Part shown: positions 16,412-25,968 of the stretch, in pieces
Numbering within the stretch: position 1 is the first letter of the stretch
How the letters are laid out: each line of letters begins with the position of its first letter
Assembly: GCF_020687685.1 (NCBI RefSeq)
Contig: NZ_JAJEWM010000005.1
Location: 157,487-221,486, forward strand
Reading direction: 5' to 3'
DNA length: 64,000 nucleotides
Source of the DNA: Tessaracoccus sp. OS52
Lineage (GTDB): Bacteria > Actinomycetota > Actinomycetes > Propionibacteriales > Propionibacteriaceae
Position numbers and translations under genes: made by a program
Notes under the pieces: generated by a model
What the model was told of the DNA's origin: nothing
The model's database searches: none
Seen by the model: the letters and a program-made list of their open reading frames with translations, nothing else

Positions 16412-17425
16412 TCATCGGGCGGGGCTCGGCGCCGACAGGGGCAGGCCGGGGCGCAGGCTCAGCGTCGGCGGGATCAGGCGGACGCTGGGAGCCGCGCCGT
16501 CGGCGATCATCTCCCACACGACGTCGGCCGCGGCCATCCCGATCTCCTCAGCGGGGATGTCGATGGTGTCCACCGGGACCCGCAGCGTGCGGGCGACGTT
16601 GGGCGGGCACAGCGCGACGACGGCGATGTCGGCGGGTATCCGCTGGCCCCGTTCAGACAGGCGCGCCAGCAGGTGCGGCAGCGCCTCCTCGTTGTGGATG
16701 AACAGGGCAGTGGTGTCCGGCTGGGCCGCGAACACCTCGTCGATGACGGCGACGGCGTCCGGCGTGCTGGGACAGGGATGGATGCTGACCGCGATCCCGG
16801 CCTGAGCCGCCGCTGCCGTGAATCCCCGGGCCAGCCGGTCGGCGTAGGAGGTGTGGCGCGCCATGACCTCGGCGGGCGAGCCGATGAGCGCCACCCGCCT
16901 GTGCCCCTGTGCGGTGAGGTGCTCGACGGCGAGGTGGCCGGCGGCCTCGAAGTCGAAGTCGACGCAGGCCAGGTTGCCCGGCTCCGACGGCAGGCCGATC
17001 AGCACGCACGGCTGGTGCAGCCCTGCCAGGATGCCCAGGCGTTCGTCGTCGGACTCCACGTCCATCACGATGAGGGCGTCCACCATCGAGGAGTTGGCGG
17101 CGCGCTCCAGCCCGGTGGTGTCGTCGCTGGTGAGCAGCAGGATGTCGTAGTCGTGGCCACGCGCCCCGGTGGCGACGCCGGTGACGATCTCCATCACCAC
17201 GTGGACGTCGACGCCGGGCCGCAGCGGAGCCTGCAGGCCGATGATGCTGGTGGAGCGCGACGCCAGCGCCCGAGCGCCCGCATGGGGTCGGTAGCCGAGT
17301 TCCTCGATGGCGCGCGCCACCCGGTCCTGGGTCTCCTGGGAGATCTTGCGCTTGCCGCTCATGACGTAGGAAACCGTCGAGATCGACACGTTCGCAGCCT
17401 CCGCCACGTCCGCGATGGTCACCAT
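16412..17425 (-). CDS. LacI-family transcriptional repressor of the glycoside cluster
   Basis: 337 residues. The N-terminal helix-turn-helix (VTIADVAEAANVSISTVSYVMSGKRKISQETQDRVARAIEELGY) includes the minor-groove hinge segment ARALASRST. The C-terminal half is a periplasmic-binding-protein-like sensor domain. It lies between the importer operon and the GH31/GH3 operon, and two near-identical operator-like palindromes at 11710 and 17542 flank it. It therefore most likely represses both operons until an oligosaccharide is present. The second operator is about 117 bases upstream of its own start, so autoregulation is possible. Confidence 0.93.
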   Translation of the reverse strand: MVTIADVAEAANVSISTVSYVMSGKRKISQETQDRVARAIEELGYRPHAGARALASRSTSIIGLQAPLRPGVDVHVVMEIVTGVATGARGHDYDILLLTSDDTTGLERAANSSMVDALIVMDVESDDERLGILAGLHQPCVLIGLPSEPGNLACVDFDFEAAGHLAVEHLTAQGHRRVALIGSPAEVMARHTSYADRLARGFTAAAAQAGIAVSIHPCPSTPDAVAVIDEVFAAQPDTTALFIHNEEALPHLLARLSERGQRIPADIAVVALCPPNVARTLRVPVDTIDIPAEEIGMAAADVVWEMIADGAAPSVRLIPPTLSLRPGLPLSAPSPAR

Positions 17426-17504
17426 CTTCGAAACCTCATCCTCCAGGGTTCACCCCTCGTCCTCGAGCGGCGCCAACAGCACTCCGGCGGCCCCTTGCAC
17501 ACTC

Positions 17505-17533
17505 GTGGACACCGGTATGAGAGCTAGTATAGA
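17505..17533 (+). promoter_or_regulatory. Candidate promoter of the GH31/GH3 operon
   Basis: GTGGAC (17505-17510), 17 bases, TATAGA (17528-17533). The -35 is weak. The placement is supported mainly by the operator beginning nine bases further on, the same geometry as at the importer promoter. Confidence 0.4.
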
Positions 17534-17541
17534 GTCATCTG

Positions 17542-17556
17542 TTGAAGCGCTTCGAA
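17542..17556 (+). promoter_or_regulatory. LacI-family operator in front of the glycosidase operon
   Basis: TTGAAGCGCTTCGAA contains the perfect palindrome GAAGCGCTTC. Aligned with 11710-11723 it gives the shared consensus T(T/C)GAAGCG(C/A)TTCGA. It lies about 115 bases upstream of the GH31 start and, in the other direction, upstream of the lacI gene. Confidence 0.6.
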
Positions 17557-17671
17557 TGATGACGTAGAAGTCCCTTCCCCACGGTTGCTCCCCGTCCCCC
17601 CACTGCTGGGAGATCGGGGTCCGGAGCCGGGCGGGCGCTGACGGACAAGGCTTGAAAGGCAGACGAACAAC

Positions 17672-19954
17672 GTGAAGTTCACCGACGGCTACTGGCTGAC
17701 CCGCGAAGGCGTGAGGCCGCTGTACGCGGTCCAGGTCGACGACATCCGCCGCGACGACGAGGCCGGGACCATGACCGTCCACGCGCCCACGGCGGTCATC
17801 CGGGACCGGGGCGACACGCTCAACCGGCCCATGCTCTCCCTGAGCTTCTCGGCGCCGATGCCCGGCATCGTCAAGGTCCGGGTGCAGCGCCACGCGGGCG
17901 GCGTCCACCGCGGCCCGGACTTCGCCGTGCACGCCACCGGTGACTTCCGTCCCCAGATCAGCATCGACGATGCCGCGGGCGTCCTGGACTCCGGCGGCCT
18001 CCGCGCCAAGGTCTCCCGGCAAGGCCCGTGGCTGGTGGAGTTCGAGCACGACGGCAGGGTGCTGACGACGTCGCTCCCCCGCTCCGTGGGACACATGACC
18101 GACCACAGCACCTGGGTCCACCAGCAGCTGTCGATCGAACCGGGCGAGCGCGTCTACGGTCTGGGCGAACGCTTCGGCGCGTTCACCAAGAACGGCCAGG
18201 TGGTGGAGAGCTGGAACGCCGACGGCGGCACCTCCAGCGAGCAGGCGTACAAGTCCGTGCCGTTCTACCTCACCAGCCGGGGCTACGGCGTCCTCGTCGA
18301 CCACCCCGGCCGGGTCTCGTTCGAGGTGGGCTCGGAGGTCAACTCCCGCGTCCAGTTCTCCGTCGAGGGCGAGACGCTCGACTACTACGTCATCGCCGGC
18401 CCCACCCCGAAGGACGTGCTGCGCCGCTACACCGCGCTCACCGGCCGTCCCGCGCGCGTCCCGGCCTGGTCCTTCGGCCTGTGGCTCACCACCTCCTTCA
18501 CCGCCCAGTACGACGAGCAGACCGTCAGCAGCTTCGTCGACGGCATGGCCGAGCGCGACCTGCCGTTGTCGGTCTTCCACTACGACTGCTTCTGGATGCG
18601 CGAGTACCAGTGGTCCGACTTCGAGTGGGACGGCCGCACCTTCCCGGACCCGGCCGGCCAGATCGCCCGCCTCCATGAGCGCGGCGTGAAGGTCTCGGTG
18701 TGGATCAACCCCTACATCGCCCAGCGCTCACGGCTGTTCGCCGAGGCCGCGGAGAACGGCTACCTGCTCAAGCGGCGCGACGGCAGCGTGTGGCAATGGG
18801 ACCTGTGGCAGGCCGGCATGGCCATCGTCGACTTCACCAACCCGGAGGCCACGGACTGGTACCTCGGCCACCTCGACAAGCTGCTGGACCAGGGCGTCGA
18901 CTCCTTCAAGACCGACTTCGGCGAGCGGATCCCCGTCGACGACGTGGTCTGGCACGACGGCTCGGATCCCGAGCGCATGCACAACTTCTACGCCCACCTC
19001 TACAACGGGGCGGTGTTCCGTCTCCTGGAGCGGCGCAAGGGCGCCGGCAACGCCGTCCTGTTCGCCCGCAGCGCCACCGCCGGATGCCAGCAGTTCCCGG
19101 TTCACTGGGGCGGCGACTGCGACTCCACCTTCGCCTCGATGGCAGAGTCGCTGCGCGGCGGCCTGTCGCTGGCCATGTCCGGCTTCGGGTACTGGAGCCA
19201 CGACATCGGCGGCTTCGAGGGCACCCCGGACCCGGAAGTGTTCAAGCGCTGGGTAGCCTTCGGGATGCTGAGTTCGCACTCGCGGCTGCACGGCTCGGAC
19301 TCGGTCCGCGTGCCGTGGGCCTTCGACGAGGAGGCCGTCGACGTCACCCGCAAGTTCACCCGGCTGAAGATGCGGTTGATGCCGTACCTGGCCCGCGTCG
19401 CGGAGGAGACCCACCGCGATGGGATTCCGATGATGCGCCCGATGGTCCTGGAGTTCCCCGACGACCGGGGCGGCTTCGAGGCCGACTGCCAGTACCTACT
19501 GGGCGACTCGCTGCTGGTGGCACCGGTGTTCACCGCGGCCGGCGACGTCGAGTACTACCTCCCGGCGGGGACGTGGACGTCGCTGCTCGACGGCACCACC
19601 CGCGAGGGGTCGCGCTGGGTCAGTGAGAACCACGCCATTGACTCCCTGCCCGTGATGGTGCGGCCCGGCACCGTGCTGCCGCTGGGCGCGGTCACCGACC
19701 GCCCCGACTACGACTGGGCCGACGGCGTCACGCTCAGCTGCCACGAACTGCCCGACGGCTTCGAGTCCGACGTGGTGGTGCCCGGGCTCGACGGTGCGCC
19801 GTCGACCACGTTCCGGGTCCGTCGGCGTGGCAACGTCTACTCCGCCAGCAGCGACGACGCCCGCGCGGCCTGGTCGCTGGCCGTGGGCGGCCGCACCGTC
19901 GGCGCCGAAGGGGCGCAGGAGATCAGCATCGACCTCGGGGAGGACCAGGCATGA
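17672..19954 (+). CDS. GH31 alpha-xylosidase (YicI type)
   Basis: 760 residues, the usual length of YicI-like enzymes. The N-terminus MKFTDGYWLTREGVRPLYAVQV aligns with the YicI beta-sandwich. The catalytic nucleophile is Asp415 in FKTDFGE and the acid/base is Asp482 in HWGGDC, almost the same numbering as in E. coli YicI. It removes alpha-1,6-linked xylose from the non-reducing end of xyloglucan oligosaccharides or isoprimeverose. No signal peptide is seen, so it acts in the cytoplasm on imported sugars. Its stop overlaps the start of the GH3 gene (ATGA). A GH31 alpha-glucosidase is less likely given the match around HWGGD and SLAMSGFGYWSHDIGGFE. Confidence 0.92.
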   Translation: MKFTDGYWLTREGVRPLYAVQVDDIRRDDEAGTMTVHAPTAVIRDRGDTLNRPMLSLSFSAPMPGIVKVRVQRHAGGVHRGPDFAVHATGDFRPQISIDDAAGVLDSGGLRAKVSRQGPWLVEFEHDGRVLTTSLPRSVGHMTDHSTWVHQQLSIEPGERVYGLGERFGAFTKNGQVVESWNADGGTSSEQAYKSVPFYLTSRGYGVLVDHPGRVSFEVGSEVNSRVQFSVEGETLDYYVIAGPTPKDVLRRYTALTGRPARVPAWSFGLWLTTSFTAQYDEQTVSSFVDGMAERDLPLSVFHYDCFWMREYQWSDFEWDGRTFPDPAGQIARLHERGVKVSVWINPYIAQRSRLFAEAAENGYLLKRRDGSVWQWDLWQAGMAIVDFTNPEATDWYLGHLDKLLDQGVDSFKTDFGERIPVDDVVWHDGSDPERMHNFYAHLYNGAVFRLLERRKGAGNAVLFARSATAGCQQFPVHWGGDCDSTFASMAESLRGGLSLAMSGFGYWSHDIGGFEGTPDPEVFKRWVAFGMLSSHSRLHGSDSVRVPWAFDEEAVDVTRKFTRLKMRLMPYLARVAEETHRDGIPMMRPMVLEFPDDRGGFEADCQYLLGDSLLVAPVFTAAGDVEYYLPAGTWTSLLDGTTREGSRWVSENHAIDSLPVMVRPGTVLPLGAVTDRPDYDWADGVTLSCHELPDGFESDVVVPGLDGAPSTTFRVRRRGNVYSASSDDARAAWSLAVGGRTVGAEGAQEISIDLGEDQA

Positions 19955-22467
19955 GCGAGGACCGGACGCCGGTGTTCCGGCAGGTGGACCGGCCGCTGGC
20001 CGAGCGCTCGGCGGACCTGCTGGGCCGCCTGACGCGCGCTGAGAAGGTTGCGATGCTGCACCAGGCGGCGCCCGCGGTCGAACGCCTCGGGCTGGGGCCG
20101 TTCCACACCGGCTGCGAGGCGCTGCACGGCGTCGCCTGGCTCGGCGAGGCGACGGTGTTCCCGCAGGCCGTCGGGCTGGCGGCGACGTGGGACACCGACC
20201 TGATCGAGGCCGTCGGCGAGGTGGCCGCCGTCGAGGTCCGGGCCAAACGGGCCACGGACCCGACCGTCGGGCTGAACGTGTGGGCGCCGGTGGTCAACAC
20301 GCTGCGGCACCCGGGCTGGGGCCGCAACGAGGAGGGCTACTCCGAGGACCCCCACCTGACGGCGCACTTCGGCACCGCCTACAGCCGCGGCCTGCGCGGC
20401 CACCACGAGCGGGTGTGGCGGACCGTGCCGACGCTGAAGCACTTCCTGGGCTACAACAACGAGACCGACCGCTCGGTCACAGACACCAACCTCTCCCCGC
20501 GCACCCTCCACGAGGAGGAGCTCGCGGCCTTCCGCGAGCCCATCGAGTCCGGGGCCGCCGGGGCGATCATGCTGGCCTACAACCTGGTCAACGGCGCGCC
20601 CGCGCACGTGCAGCCGGAACTGGTGGCCGAGGCCCGCTCCTGGGCCGACGAGTCGATCGCGGTGGTCTCCGACGCCGGCGCCCCCGGCTTCACCGTCAGC
20701 CTCCAGCGCGCCTACGCGGACAAGGCGACGGCCTCGGCCGCGCTGCTGCGCGGCGGCATGGACTCCTTCACCGACGACGATGCCAACGCCGTCCCGACCA
20801 TCACCGCCGTCGAGGCCGCGCTGGAGCAGGGCCTGCTCACCATGGCCGACGTGGACCGAGCCGTCACCAGGCTGCTGGAGCTGCGGATCCGCACGGGCGA
20901 GTTCGACGGCGACGCCGACCCCTACGCGGCGATCGGCCCCGACCACCTGGACCGCCCGGCCTCCCGCGAACTGGCGCGCGAGGTGGCCGGCCGAGCCGTC
21001 GTCGTCCTGGCCAACGAGGCCGGACTGCTGCCGCTCTCGGAGCCGTCGAGCATCGCCGTGGTCGGGCCCCTGGCGGACCTGGTGCTCACCGACTGGTACT
21101 CCGGCACCCCGCCCTACGCGGTGGGGCTGGGGGCGGCCCTGGCCGAGCGCTACCCGTCGGCCGCCGTGGAGGTGGTGACCGGGGCCGACGTCGTCGCGCT
21201 CCGCTCCCTGACCAGCGGGGGTTACCTCACCTCAGACACCTCCGGGGCCCGCGTGGACGCCAACGCCGCCCGGGCCGGCGACGCCTGCGCGTTCGAGGTC
21301 ACTGACTGGGGCGACGGCGTCCTGACGCTCCGGTCACGGGCCAGCGGCGGACTGCTGACGGGCGGCCAGTGGCCCGTCAGCGCCGACGCGGGGCGCGTCG
21401 GCGGCTGGGTGGTCCAGGAGACCTTCCGGCGCCACGCCCACCCCGACGGCACCGTCTCCTTCCTGCACCTGGGGTCCGGCCGCTGGCTGCGCGTGCTGCG
21501 CGACTCCGGCGTCGTGACCGCCGACGGCGTCGAACTGGCCCAGGCCGAACGGTTCGTGGTGCGCGCCCTCACCTCAGGTCAGGCGGAAGTGGCGCGCGCC
21601 GCGGCGGCGGCCGACGTGGTGGTGGTGGCCGTCGGCAACGACCCGCACCTGCTGGGCCGCGAGACCGAGGACCGGCCCCACCTGTTGCTGCCGGAGGCGG
21701 CCGCCGAGGTGTGGCGGACCGCTGGCGAGGCGAACCCCAAGGCTGTCCTGGCCATCATCTCCAGCTACCCCTACGTCCTGGGTCCGGGGGTGGCCGACGC
21801 CGCGACCGTACTTTGGTCCAGCCACGGCGGCCAGGAACTCGGCCACGGCCTCGTCGACGTCCTCTCGGGTGACCGCGAGCCGAGCGGACGGCTCGCGCAG
21901 TCCTGGCCCGCGCGCCCGGAGCAGGCCGGGGACCTGTTCGACTACGACACCGCCCGACAGCAGGCCACCTACCGGCACCAGAGCGAGCCGTACGCTTACG
22001 CGTTCGGCCACGGCTGCACGTACTCGAAGGTGTCCTACCTGGGCGTATCGCTGGCCGCGCCGCGGCTGGAGGCACCGGAGCCGGCGCACCGGCATCCCGC
22101 GCTGACGCCCTCCGAGGGTGACCGGGTGGCGACCGTGACCGTCCGCGTCGCCAACACCGGGGAGCGCCCCGCGGAGGAACTGGTTCAGGTCTACGCCCTG
22201 CCACCCGCCGGCCTCCCCATCCCCGGCCCTCGACGGCTGCTCGTCGCCTACCAGCGGGTCCGGCTGGCTCCCGGCGAGGAGCGCGACGTCGTGGTGGAGT
22301 TCCCGCTGGCGCGTCTGGCCGTCTGGGACGACTCGCTCCGCTTGCCGGGCGCACCCGAGGACTGGGTGCACGCCGGGGCGCTGCGGGTGCAGCCCGGCGA
22401 CTACGTCGTCGCGGCCGGACCGTCGGCCGACGACCTGCCGGTCCGCGCCACGCTCAAGGTGGTCTAG
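19951..22467 (+). CDS. GH3 beta-glycosidase with an inserted beta-trefoil-like domain
   Basis: 838 residues. The GH3 barrel carries [13 protein letters not shown] and the nucleophile region VVSDAGAPG. The alpha/beta sandwich follows, and a fibronectin-III-like domain is C-terminal. About residues 415-540 are an insertion with the repeated trefoil pattern [25 protein letters not shown] and [12 protein letters not shown]. It takes the place where many GH3 enzymes carry a PA14 domain. No signal peptide. It likely removes beta-glucose (or beta-xylose/galactose) after the coupled alpha-xylosidase has exposed it. Its stop and that of convergent trpB share the bases CTAG. Confidence 0.9.
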   Translation: MSEDRTPVFRQVDRPLAERSADLLGRLTRAEKVAMLHQAAPAVERLGLGPFHTGCEALHGVAWLGEATVFPQAVGLAATWDTDLIEAVGEVAAVEVRAKRATDPTVGLNVWAPVVNTLRHPGWGRNEEGYSEDPHLTAHFGTAYSRGLRGHHERVWRTVPTLKHFLGYNNETDRSVTDTNLSPRTLHEEELAAFREPIESGAAGAIMLAYNLVNGAPAHVQPELVAEARSWADESIAVVSDAGAPGFTVSLQRAYADKATASAALLRGGMDSFTDDDANAVPTITAVEAALEQGLLTMADVDRAVTRLLELRIRTGEFDGDADPYAAIGPDHLDRPASRELAREVAGRAVVVLANEAGLLPLSEPSSIAVVGPLADLVLTDWYSGTPPYAVGLGAALAERYPSAAVEVVTGADVVALRSLTSGGYLTSDTSGARVDANAARAGDACAFEVTDWGDGVLTLRSRASGGLLTGGQWPVSADAGRVGGWVVQETFRRHAHPDGTVSFLHLGSGRWLRVLRDSGVVTADGVELAQAERFVVRALTSGQAEVARAAAAADVVVVAVGNDPHLLGRETEDRPHLLLPEAAAEVWRTAGEANPKAVLAIISSYPYVLGPGVADAATVLWSSHGGQELGHGLVDVLSGDREPSGRLAQSWPARPEQAGDLFDYDTARQQATYRHQSEPYAYAFGHGCTYSKVSYLGVSLAAPRLEAPEPAHRHPALTPSEGDRVATVTVRVANTGERPAEELVQVYALPPAGLPIPGPRRLLVAYQRVRLAPGEERDVVVEFPLARLAVWDDSLRLPGAPEDWVHAGALRVQPGDYVVAAGPSADDLPVRATLKVV

Positions 22468-23675
22468 GCCCCAGCAGGCGCCATTCCGAGGCGCTCGGCG
22501 ACGAAGTCGATGTCCTTGTCGCCACGCCCGGAGAGGTTCACCACGATGATGTCGTCGGAGGCCAGCGTCGGCGCGAGCTTCATCGCGTGGGCGACGGCGT
22601 GGCAGCTCTCGATGGCGCCGATGATGCCCTCCAGGCGGCACAGCAGCTGGAACGCCTCGATCGACTCGTCGTCGGAGGCCGAGACGTAGGACACCCGGCC
22701 GAGATCCTTGAGGTGGGCGTGCTGCGGGCCGACGCCGGGGTAGTCCATGCCGGAGGCGATGGAGTGGACAGGCCAGGGCTCGCCGTCGGAGTCCTGGAGC
22801 ACGATGGTCTTCATGCCGTGCAGGACGCCGGGCGTGCCGAGGGTCATCGTGGCGGCGTGGTCGCCCGGGTTGTCCAGCCCGCGGCCGGAGGGCTCCACCC
22901 CGAAGATCTGCACCGACTCGTCCTCGAGGAACGCCTGGAACAGGCCCATGGCGTTGGAGCCGCCGCCCACGGCCGCGACCAGCGCCGTCGGGAGCCTGCC
23001 CTCCTTCTCCTGGAGCTGCCGCTTGGCCTCGCGGCCGACGATGGCCTGGAAGTCCCGCACGAGCGTCGGGAACGGGTCTGGACCCACCACAGAGCCGATG
23101 GCGAACATCGTGTCGGAGAAGTCGGAGGCCCACACCCCGAACGCGGAGTCGACGGCGTCCTTGAGGCACCGGCCGCCGCTCTCCACCGCCACGACCTTGG
23201 CCCCGAGCAGTTCCATCCGCACGACGTTGGGGTGCTGCTTGGCGACGTCGATGGCCCCCATGTGGATCTCGCACTCGAGTCCCAGCAGGGCGGCCGCCGT
23301 CGCCAGTGCGACGCCGTGCTGCCCGGCGCCCGTCTCGGCGATCAGCTTGGTCTTGCCCATCCGCTTGGCCAACAGCGCCTCGCCCAGGGTGTGGTTGATC
23401 TTGTGGGCGCCGGTGTGGTTGAGATCCTCGCGCTTGAGGTAGATCCGCGCGCCGCCGACGTGGTCGCTGAGGCGTCGGGCCGGGAAGAGCGGGGAGGGCC
23501 GACCCACGAAATCGGCCAGCAGCGCCTCGTACTCGGCCTGGAACTCGGGGTCCTCCTTGGCCTCGGCGTAGGCGGCGGCCACCTCGGCGATGGGCGCCTC
23601 GAGGTGCGGGGGCAGGAAACGGCCGCCGTGGGCGCCGAAGAATCCGGTGGCGTCGGCATGGGTGAGCGAGGTCAT
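22464..23675 (-). CDS. trpB: Tryptophan synthase beta chain
   Basis: 403 residues. The PLP lysine is Lys92 in HTGAHKINH, and the GGGSNA phosphate-binding loop is present ([12 protein letters not shown]). The chain condenses indole with serine. It has the TrpB1 features needed to bind TrpA (for example [23 protein letters not shown]), yet no trpA or other trp gene is adjacent, so the partner must be elsewhere. It is convergent with the GH3 gene with a four-base overlap of stop codons. Confidence 0.95.
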   Translation of the reverse strand: MTSLTHADATGFFGAHGGRFLPPHLEAPIAEVAAAYAEAKEDPEFQAEYEALLADFVGRPSPLFPARRLSDHVGGARIYLKREDLNHTGAHKINHTLGEALLAKRMGKTKLIAETGAGQHGVALATAAALLGLECEIHMGAIDVAKQHPNVVRMELLGAKVVAVESGGRCLKDAVDSAFGVWASDFSDTMFAIGSVVGPDPFPTLVRDFQAIVGREAKRQLQEKEGRLPTALVAAVGGGSNAMGLFQAFLEDESVQIFGVEPSGRGLDNPGDHAATMTLGTPGVLHGMKTIVLQDSDGEPWPVHSIASGMDYPGVGPQHAHLKDLGRVSYVSASDDESIEAFQLLCRLEGIIGAIESCHAVAHAMKLAPTLASDDIIVVNLSGRGDKDIDFVAERLGMAPAGA

Positions 23676-23765
23676 GGGCGGATGCTACTGCCCCCGGGGC
23701 CCGAGCCGGCAGAGGGGCCGCGAAACGTCGATCCGTCTCGGAAGCTGGATTAGGTCACGCCCGCC

Positions 23766-23795
23766 TTGCGTTTTGTCTGGGCCGTCCCCTAGCCT
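23766..23795 (+). promoter_or_regulatory. Promoter of the iron-siderophore importer
   Basis: TTGCGT (23766-23771), 18 bases, TAGCCT (23790-23795). The DtxR box starts four bases downstream, so its occupant would block the transcription start. Confidence 0.5.
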
Positions 23796-23798
23796 CAG

Positions 23799-23817
23799 TT
23801 AAGTAAGGCTTACCTAA
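23799..23817 (+). promoter_or_regulatory. DtxR/IdeR iron box
   Basis: TTAAGTAAGGCTTACCTAA differs at three of 19 positions from the canonical TTAGGTTAGGCTAACCTAA. It is palindromic with the AGGCT core and lies 41 bases upstream of the binding-protein gene. The importer should be repressed by the Fe(II)-loaded regulator. Confidence 0.85.
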
Positions 23818-23857
23818 CCCGATACGACCCGACTGGGTCGCCTATCCGAAGGACAAG

Positions 23858-24847
23858 ATGGCAAACACCCGCACCGGCATCGCCGCCCTGGCCGCCGTCG
23901 CCGCCCTGGCCCTGGGCGCCTGCAGTGCCCCCGCCGAGGCCGACCCCGCAGACGCTGGCACCTCCGACCAGCCGGCCGCCACTGTCGAGGTCGAGGACAA
24001 CTCCGGCACCCAGACCGTCACCGTGCCCCCGGCCTCCGTCGTCGCGCTGGACAACCGCACGTTCGAGACGCTGGACGCCTGGGGCGTCGAACTCTCCGCC
24101 GCGGCTCGCTCCCTCATGCCCCCCACCATCGGTTACAAGACCGACGAGTCCATCCCCGACGTCGGCAACCACCGCGAGCCCGACCTCGAGGTCATCGTCG
24201 CCGCTGAACCCGACCTGATCATCAACGGCCAGCGCTTCACGGGGTTCGCCGAGGACATCGCAAAGCTCGCACCCGACGCCGTCCAGCTCAACCTCGACCC
24301 GCGCGAGGGAGAGCCCCTAGACGCCGAGCTCCGGCGCCAGATCACGACGCTGGGGCAGGTCTTCGGCAAGGAGTCCGAGGCAGAAGCCGTCGTGGCGGAC
24401 TTCGACGCTTCCATCCAGGCCGTGAAGGACGCCTACACCGAGGGCGAGACCGTGATGGCCGTGAACGTCTCCGGGGGCAGCATCGGCTACATCGCCCCCG
24501 GCGTCGGCCGCACGCTCGGGCCGGTCTTCGACTTGTTCTCCCTCACGCCGGCACTTGAGATCGACGACGCCAGCGACGACCACCAGGGCGACGACATCTC
24601 CGTCGAGGCGATCGCCGAGTCCAACCCCGACTGGATCCTGGTCATGGACCGCGACGCGGCAGTCTCGGCCGACGACCCCGCCTACGTCCCCGCGAACGAG
24701 GTGCTGGAGAACTCCGCCGCCCTGCAGAGGGTGACCGCCGTGGTGGAGGGCAACATCGTCTACCTGCCCGCCGACGCCTACACCAACGAGGGCATCCAGA
24801 CCTACACGGAGTTCTTCAACTCGCTGGCCGAGGCCTTCTCCGAGTAG
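23858..24847 (+). CDS. Iron-siderophore binding lipoprotein (YclQ/CeuE-like)
   Basis: 329 residues. A lipoprotein signal ends in ALALGAC, and the mature part is a class III binding protein with two lobes joined by a long helix. Landmarks are VALDNRTFETLDAWGV, EVIVAAEPDLIINGQR and the C-terminal ALQRVTAVVEGNIVYLPADAY. The YclQ/FatB/CeuE group binds catecholate or mixed siderophores such as petrobactin or their breakdown products; the exact ligand is not deducible. The gene is first in a four-gene operon under a DtxR/IdeR box. Confidence 0.92.
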   Translation: MANTRTGIAALAAVAALALGACSAPAEADPADAGTSDQPAATVEVEDNSGTQTVTVPPASVVALDNRTFETLDAWGVELSAAARSLMPPTIGYKTDESIPDVGNHREPDLEVIVAAEPDLIINGQRFTGFAEDIAKLAPDAVQLNLDPREGEPLDAELRRQITTLGQVFGKESEAEAVVADFDASIQAVKDAYTEGETVMAVNVSGGSIGYIAPGVGRTLGPVFDLFSLTPALEIDDASDDHQGDDISVEAIAESNPDWILVMDRDAAVSADDPAYVPANEVLENSAALQRVTAVVEGNIVYLPADAYTNEGIQTYTEFFNSLAEAFSE

Positions 24848-24876
24848 GAACCAGGATCTCCACCTTGACAGCAGCT

Positions 24877-24917
24877 GACCGGACCGGGACGGGGCGGTGT
24901 CCCCGTCCCGGCCGGTC
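24877..24917 (+). terminator. Strong intra-operon hairpin after the binding-protein gene
   Basis: A 17-bp stem with one bulged A (GACCGG-A-CCGGGACGGGG against its complement) and a six-base loop, 29 bases after the binding-protein stop and 27 before the permease start. It has no T tract, and the next genes obviously belong to the same system. It is therefore better read as an attenuator or mRNA-stabilising hairpin that keeps the binding protein in excess over the membrane parts. Confidence 0.7.
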
Positions 24918-24944
24918 ACGCCCTTTCCGCGAGCAGGAGCCGGC

Positions 24945-25955
24945 ATGACCTCCGCGACGACCACCGCCCCCGTCACGCGGGGCAGCAGCACGCGCACCAG
25001 GGGCCGGCTGCTGGACTGGAAGCTGCTCGTCGGCCTCGTCGTGGTGGCGGTGCTGCTGGTGGTCTCCCTGTTCACCGGCGTCTACGACGTCCTCGGAGCC
25101 GACGACGGCCGCCAGATGTTCGCCCTCACCCGCATTCCGCGCACCGTCGCACTTGTGCTCGCGGGGGCCGCGATGGCGATGTCGGGACTGGTCATGCAAC
25201 TGCTCACCCAGAACCGCTTCGTGGAACCCACCACCACCGGGACGACGGAGTGGGCCGGCCTCGGTCTCCTGGCCACCATGATCGTGTGGCCCAACTCCCC
25301 CATGCTGGTGCGGATGGGCGTGGCAATCGCGTTCGCGTTCGTCGGCACCATGGTGTTCTTCGGGTTCCTGCGACGTGTGACGCTGCGCTCCTCACTGATC
25401 GTGCCCATCGTCGGCATCATGCTGGGCGCGGTCGTGGGCTCCGTCTCCACCTACATCGCCCTGGCCACCGACACGCTCCAGAACCTGGGGGTCTGGTTCG
25501 CCGGCAGTTTCATCGCGGTTGTCCAAGGCCAGTACGAGGTGCTGTGGATCGTGGCCTTCGTCGTCGCCGCTGTCTTCGTGGTGGCCGACCGCCTCACCGT
25601 CGCCGGCCTGGGCGAGGACATCGCCACCAACGTCGGGCTCGACTACAACCGCATCGTGCTGCTGGGGACCGGCTTGATCGCCATCTCCACCGGCGTGGTG
25701 ACCGTCGTCGTCGGCAACCTGCCGTTCCTGGGGCTGATCGTGCCCAACATCGTCTCGATGTTTCGCGGCGACGACCTGCGCAGCAACCTGCCCTGGGTGG
25801 CCCTGCTGGGCATCGCGGTGGTGACGGTCTGCGACATCATCAGCCGCACCATCATCATGCCCTTCGAGGTGCCCGTTTCCCTGATCCTCGGCATCGTCGG
25901 TGCCGCCGTGTTCATCATGCTGCTGCTGCGGCAGCGGCGACGCGGAGCCAAGTGA
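24945..25955 (+). CDS. Iron-siderophore ABC permease 1 (YclN/FatD-like)
   Basis: 336 residues, about nine membrane helices. The segment RIPRTVALVLAGAAMAMSGLVMQLLTQNRFVEPTTTGTTEWAGLGLL is typical of FecCD-type permeases of the YclN group. The ATG at 24945 has an AGGAG ribosome site; an in-frame GTG at 24897 lies inside the upstream hairpin and was rejected. It forms a heterodimer with the next gene product. Confidence 0.92.
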   Translation: MTSATTTAPVTRGSSTRTRGRLLDWKLLVGLVVVAVLLVVSLFTGVYDVLGADDGRQMFALTRIPRTVALVLAGAAMAMSGLVMQLLTQNRFVEPTTTGTTEWAGLGLLATMIVWPNSPMLVRMGVAIAFAFVGTMVFFGFLRRVTLRSSLIVPIVGIMLGAVVGSVSTYIALATDTLQNLGVWFAGSFIAVVQGQYEVLWIVAFVVAAVFVVADRLTVAGLGEDIATNVGLDYNRIVLLGTGLIAISTGVVTVVVGNLPFLGLIVPNIVSMFRGDDLRSNLPWVALLGIAVVTVCDIISRTIIMPFEVPVSLILGIVGAAVFIMLLLRQRRRGAK

Positions 25956-25968
25956 GAGCGACCTGACG

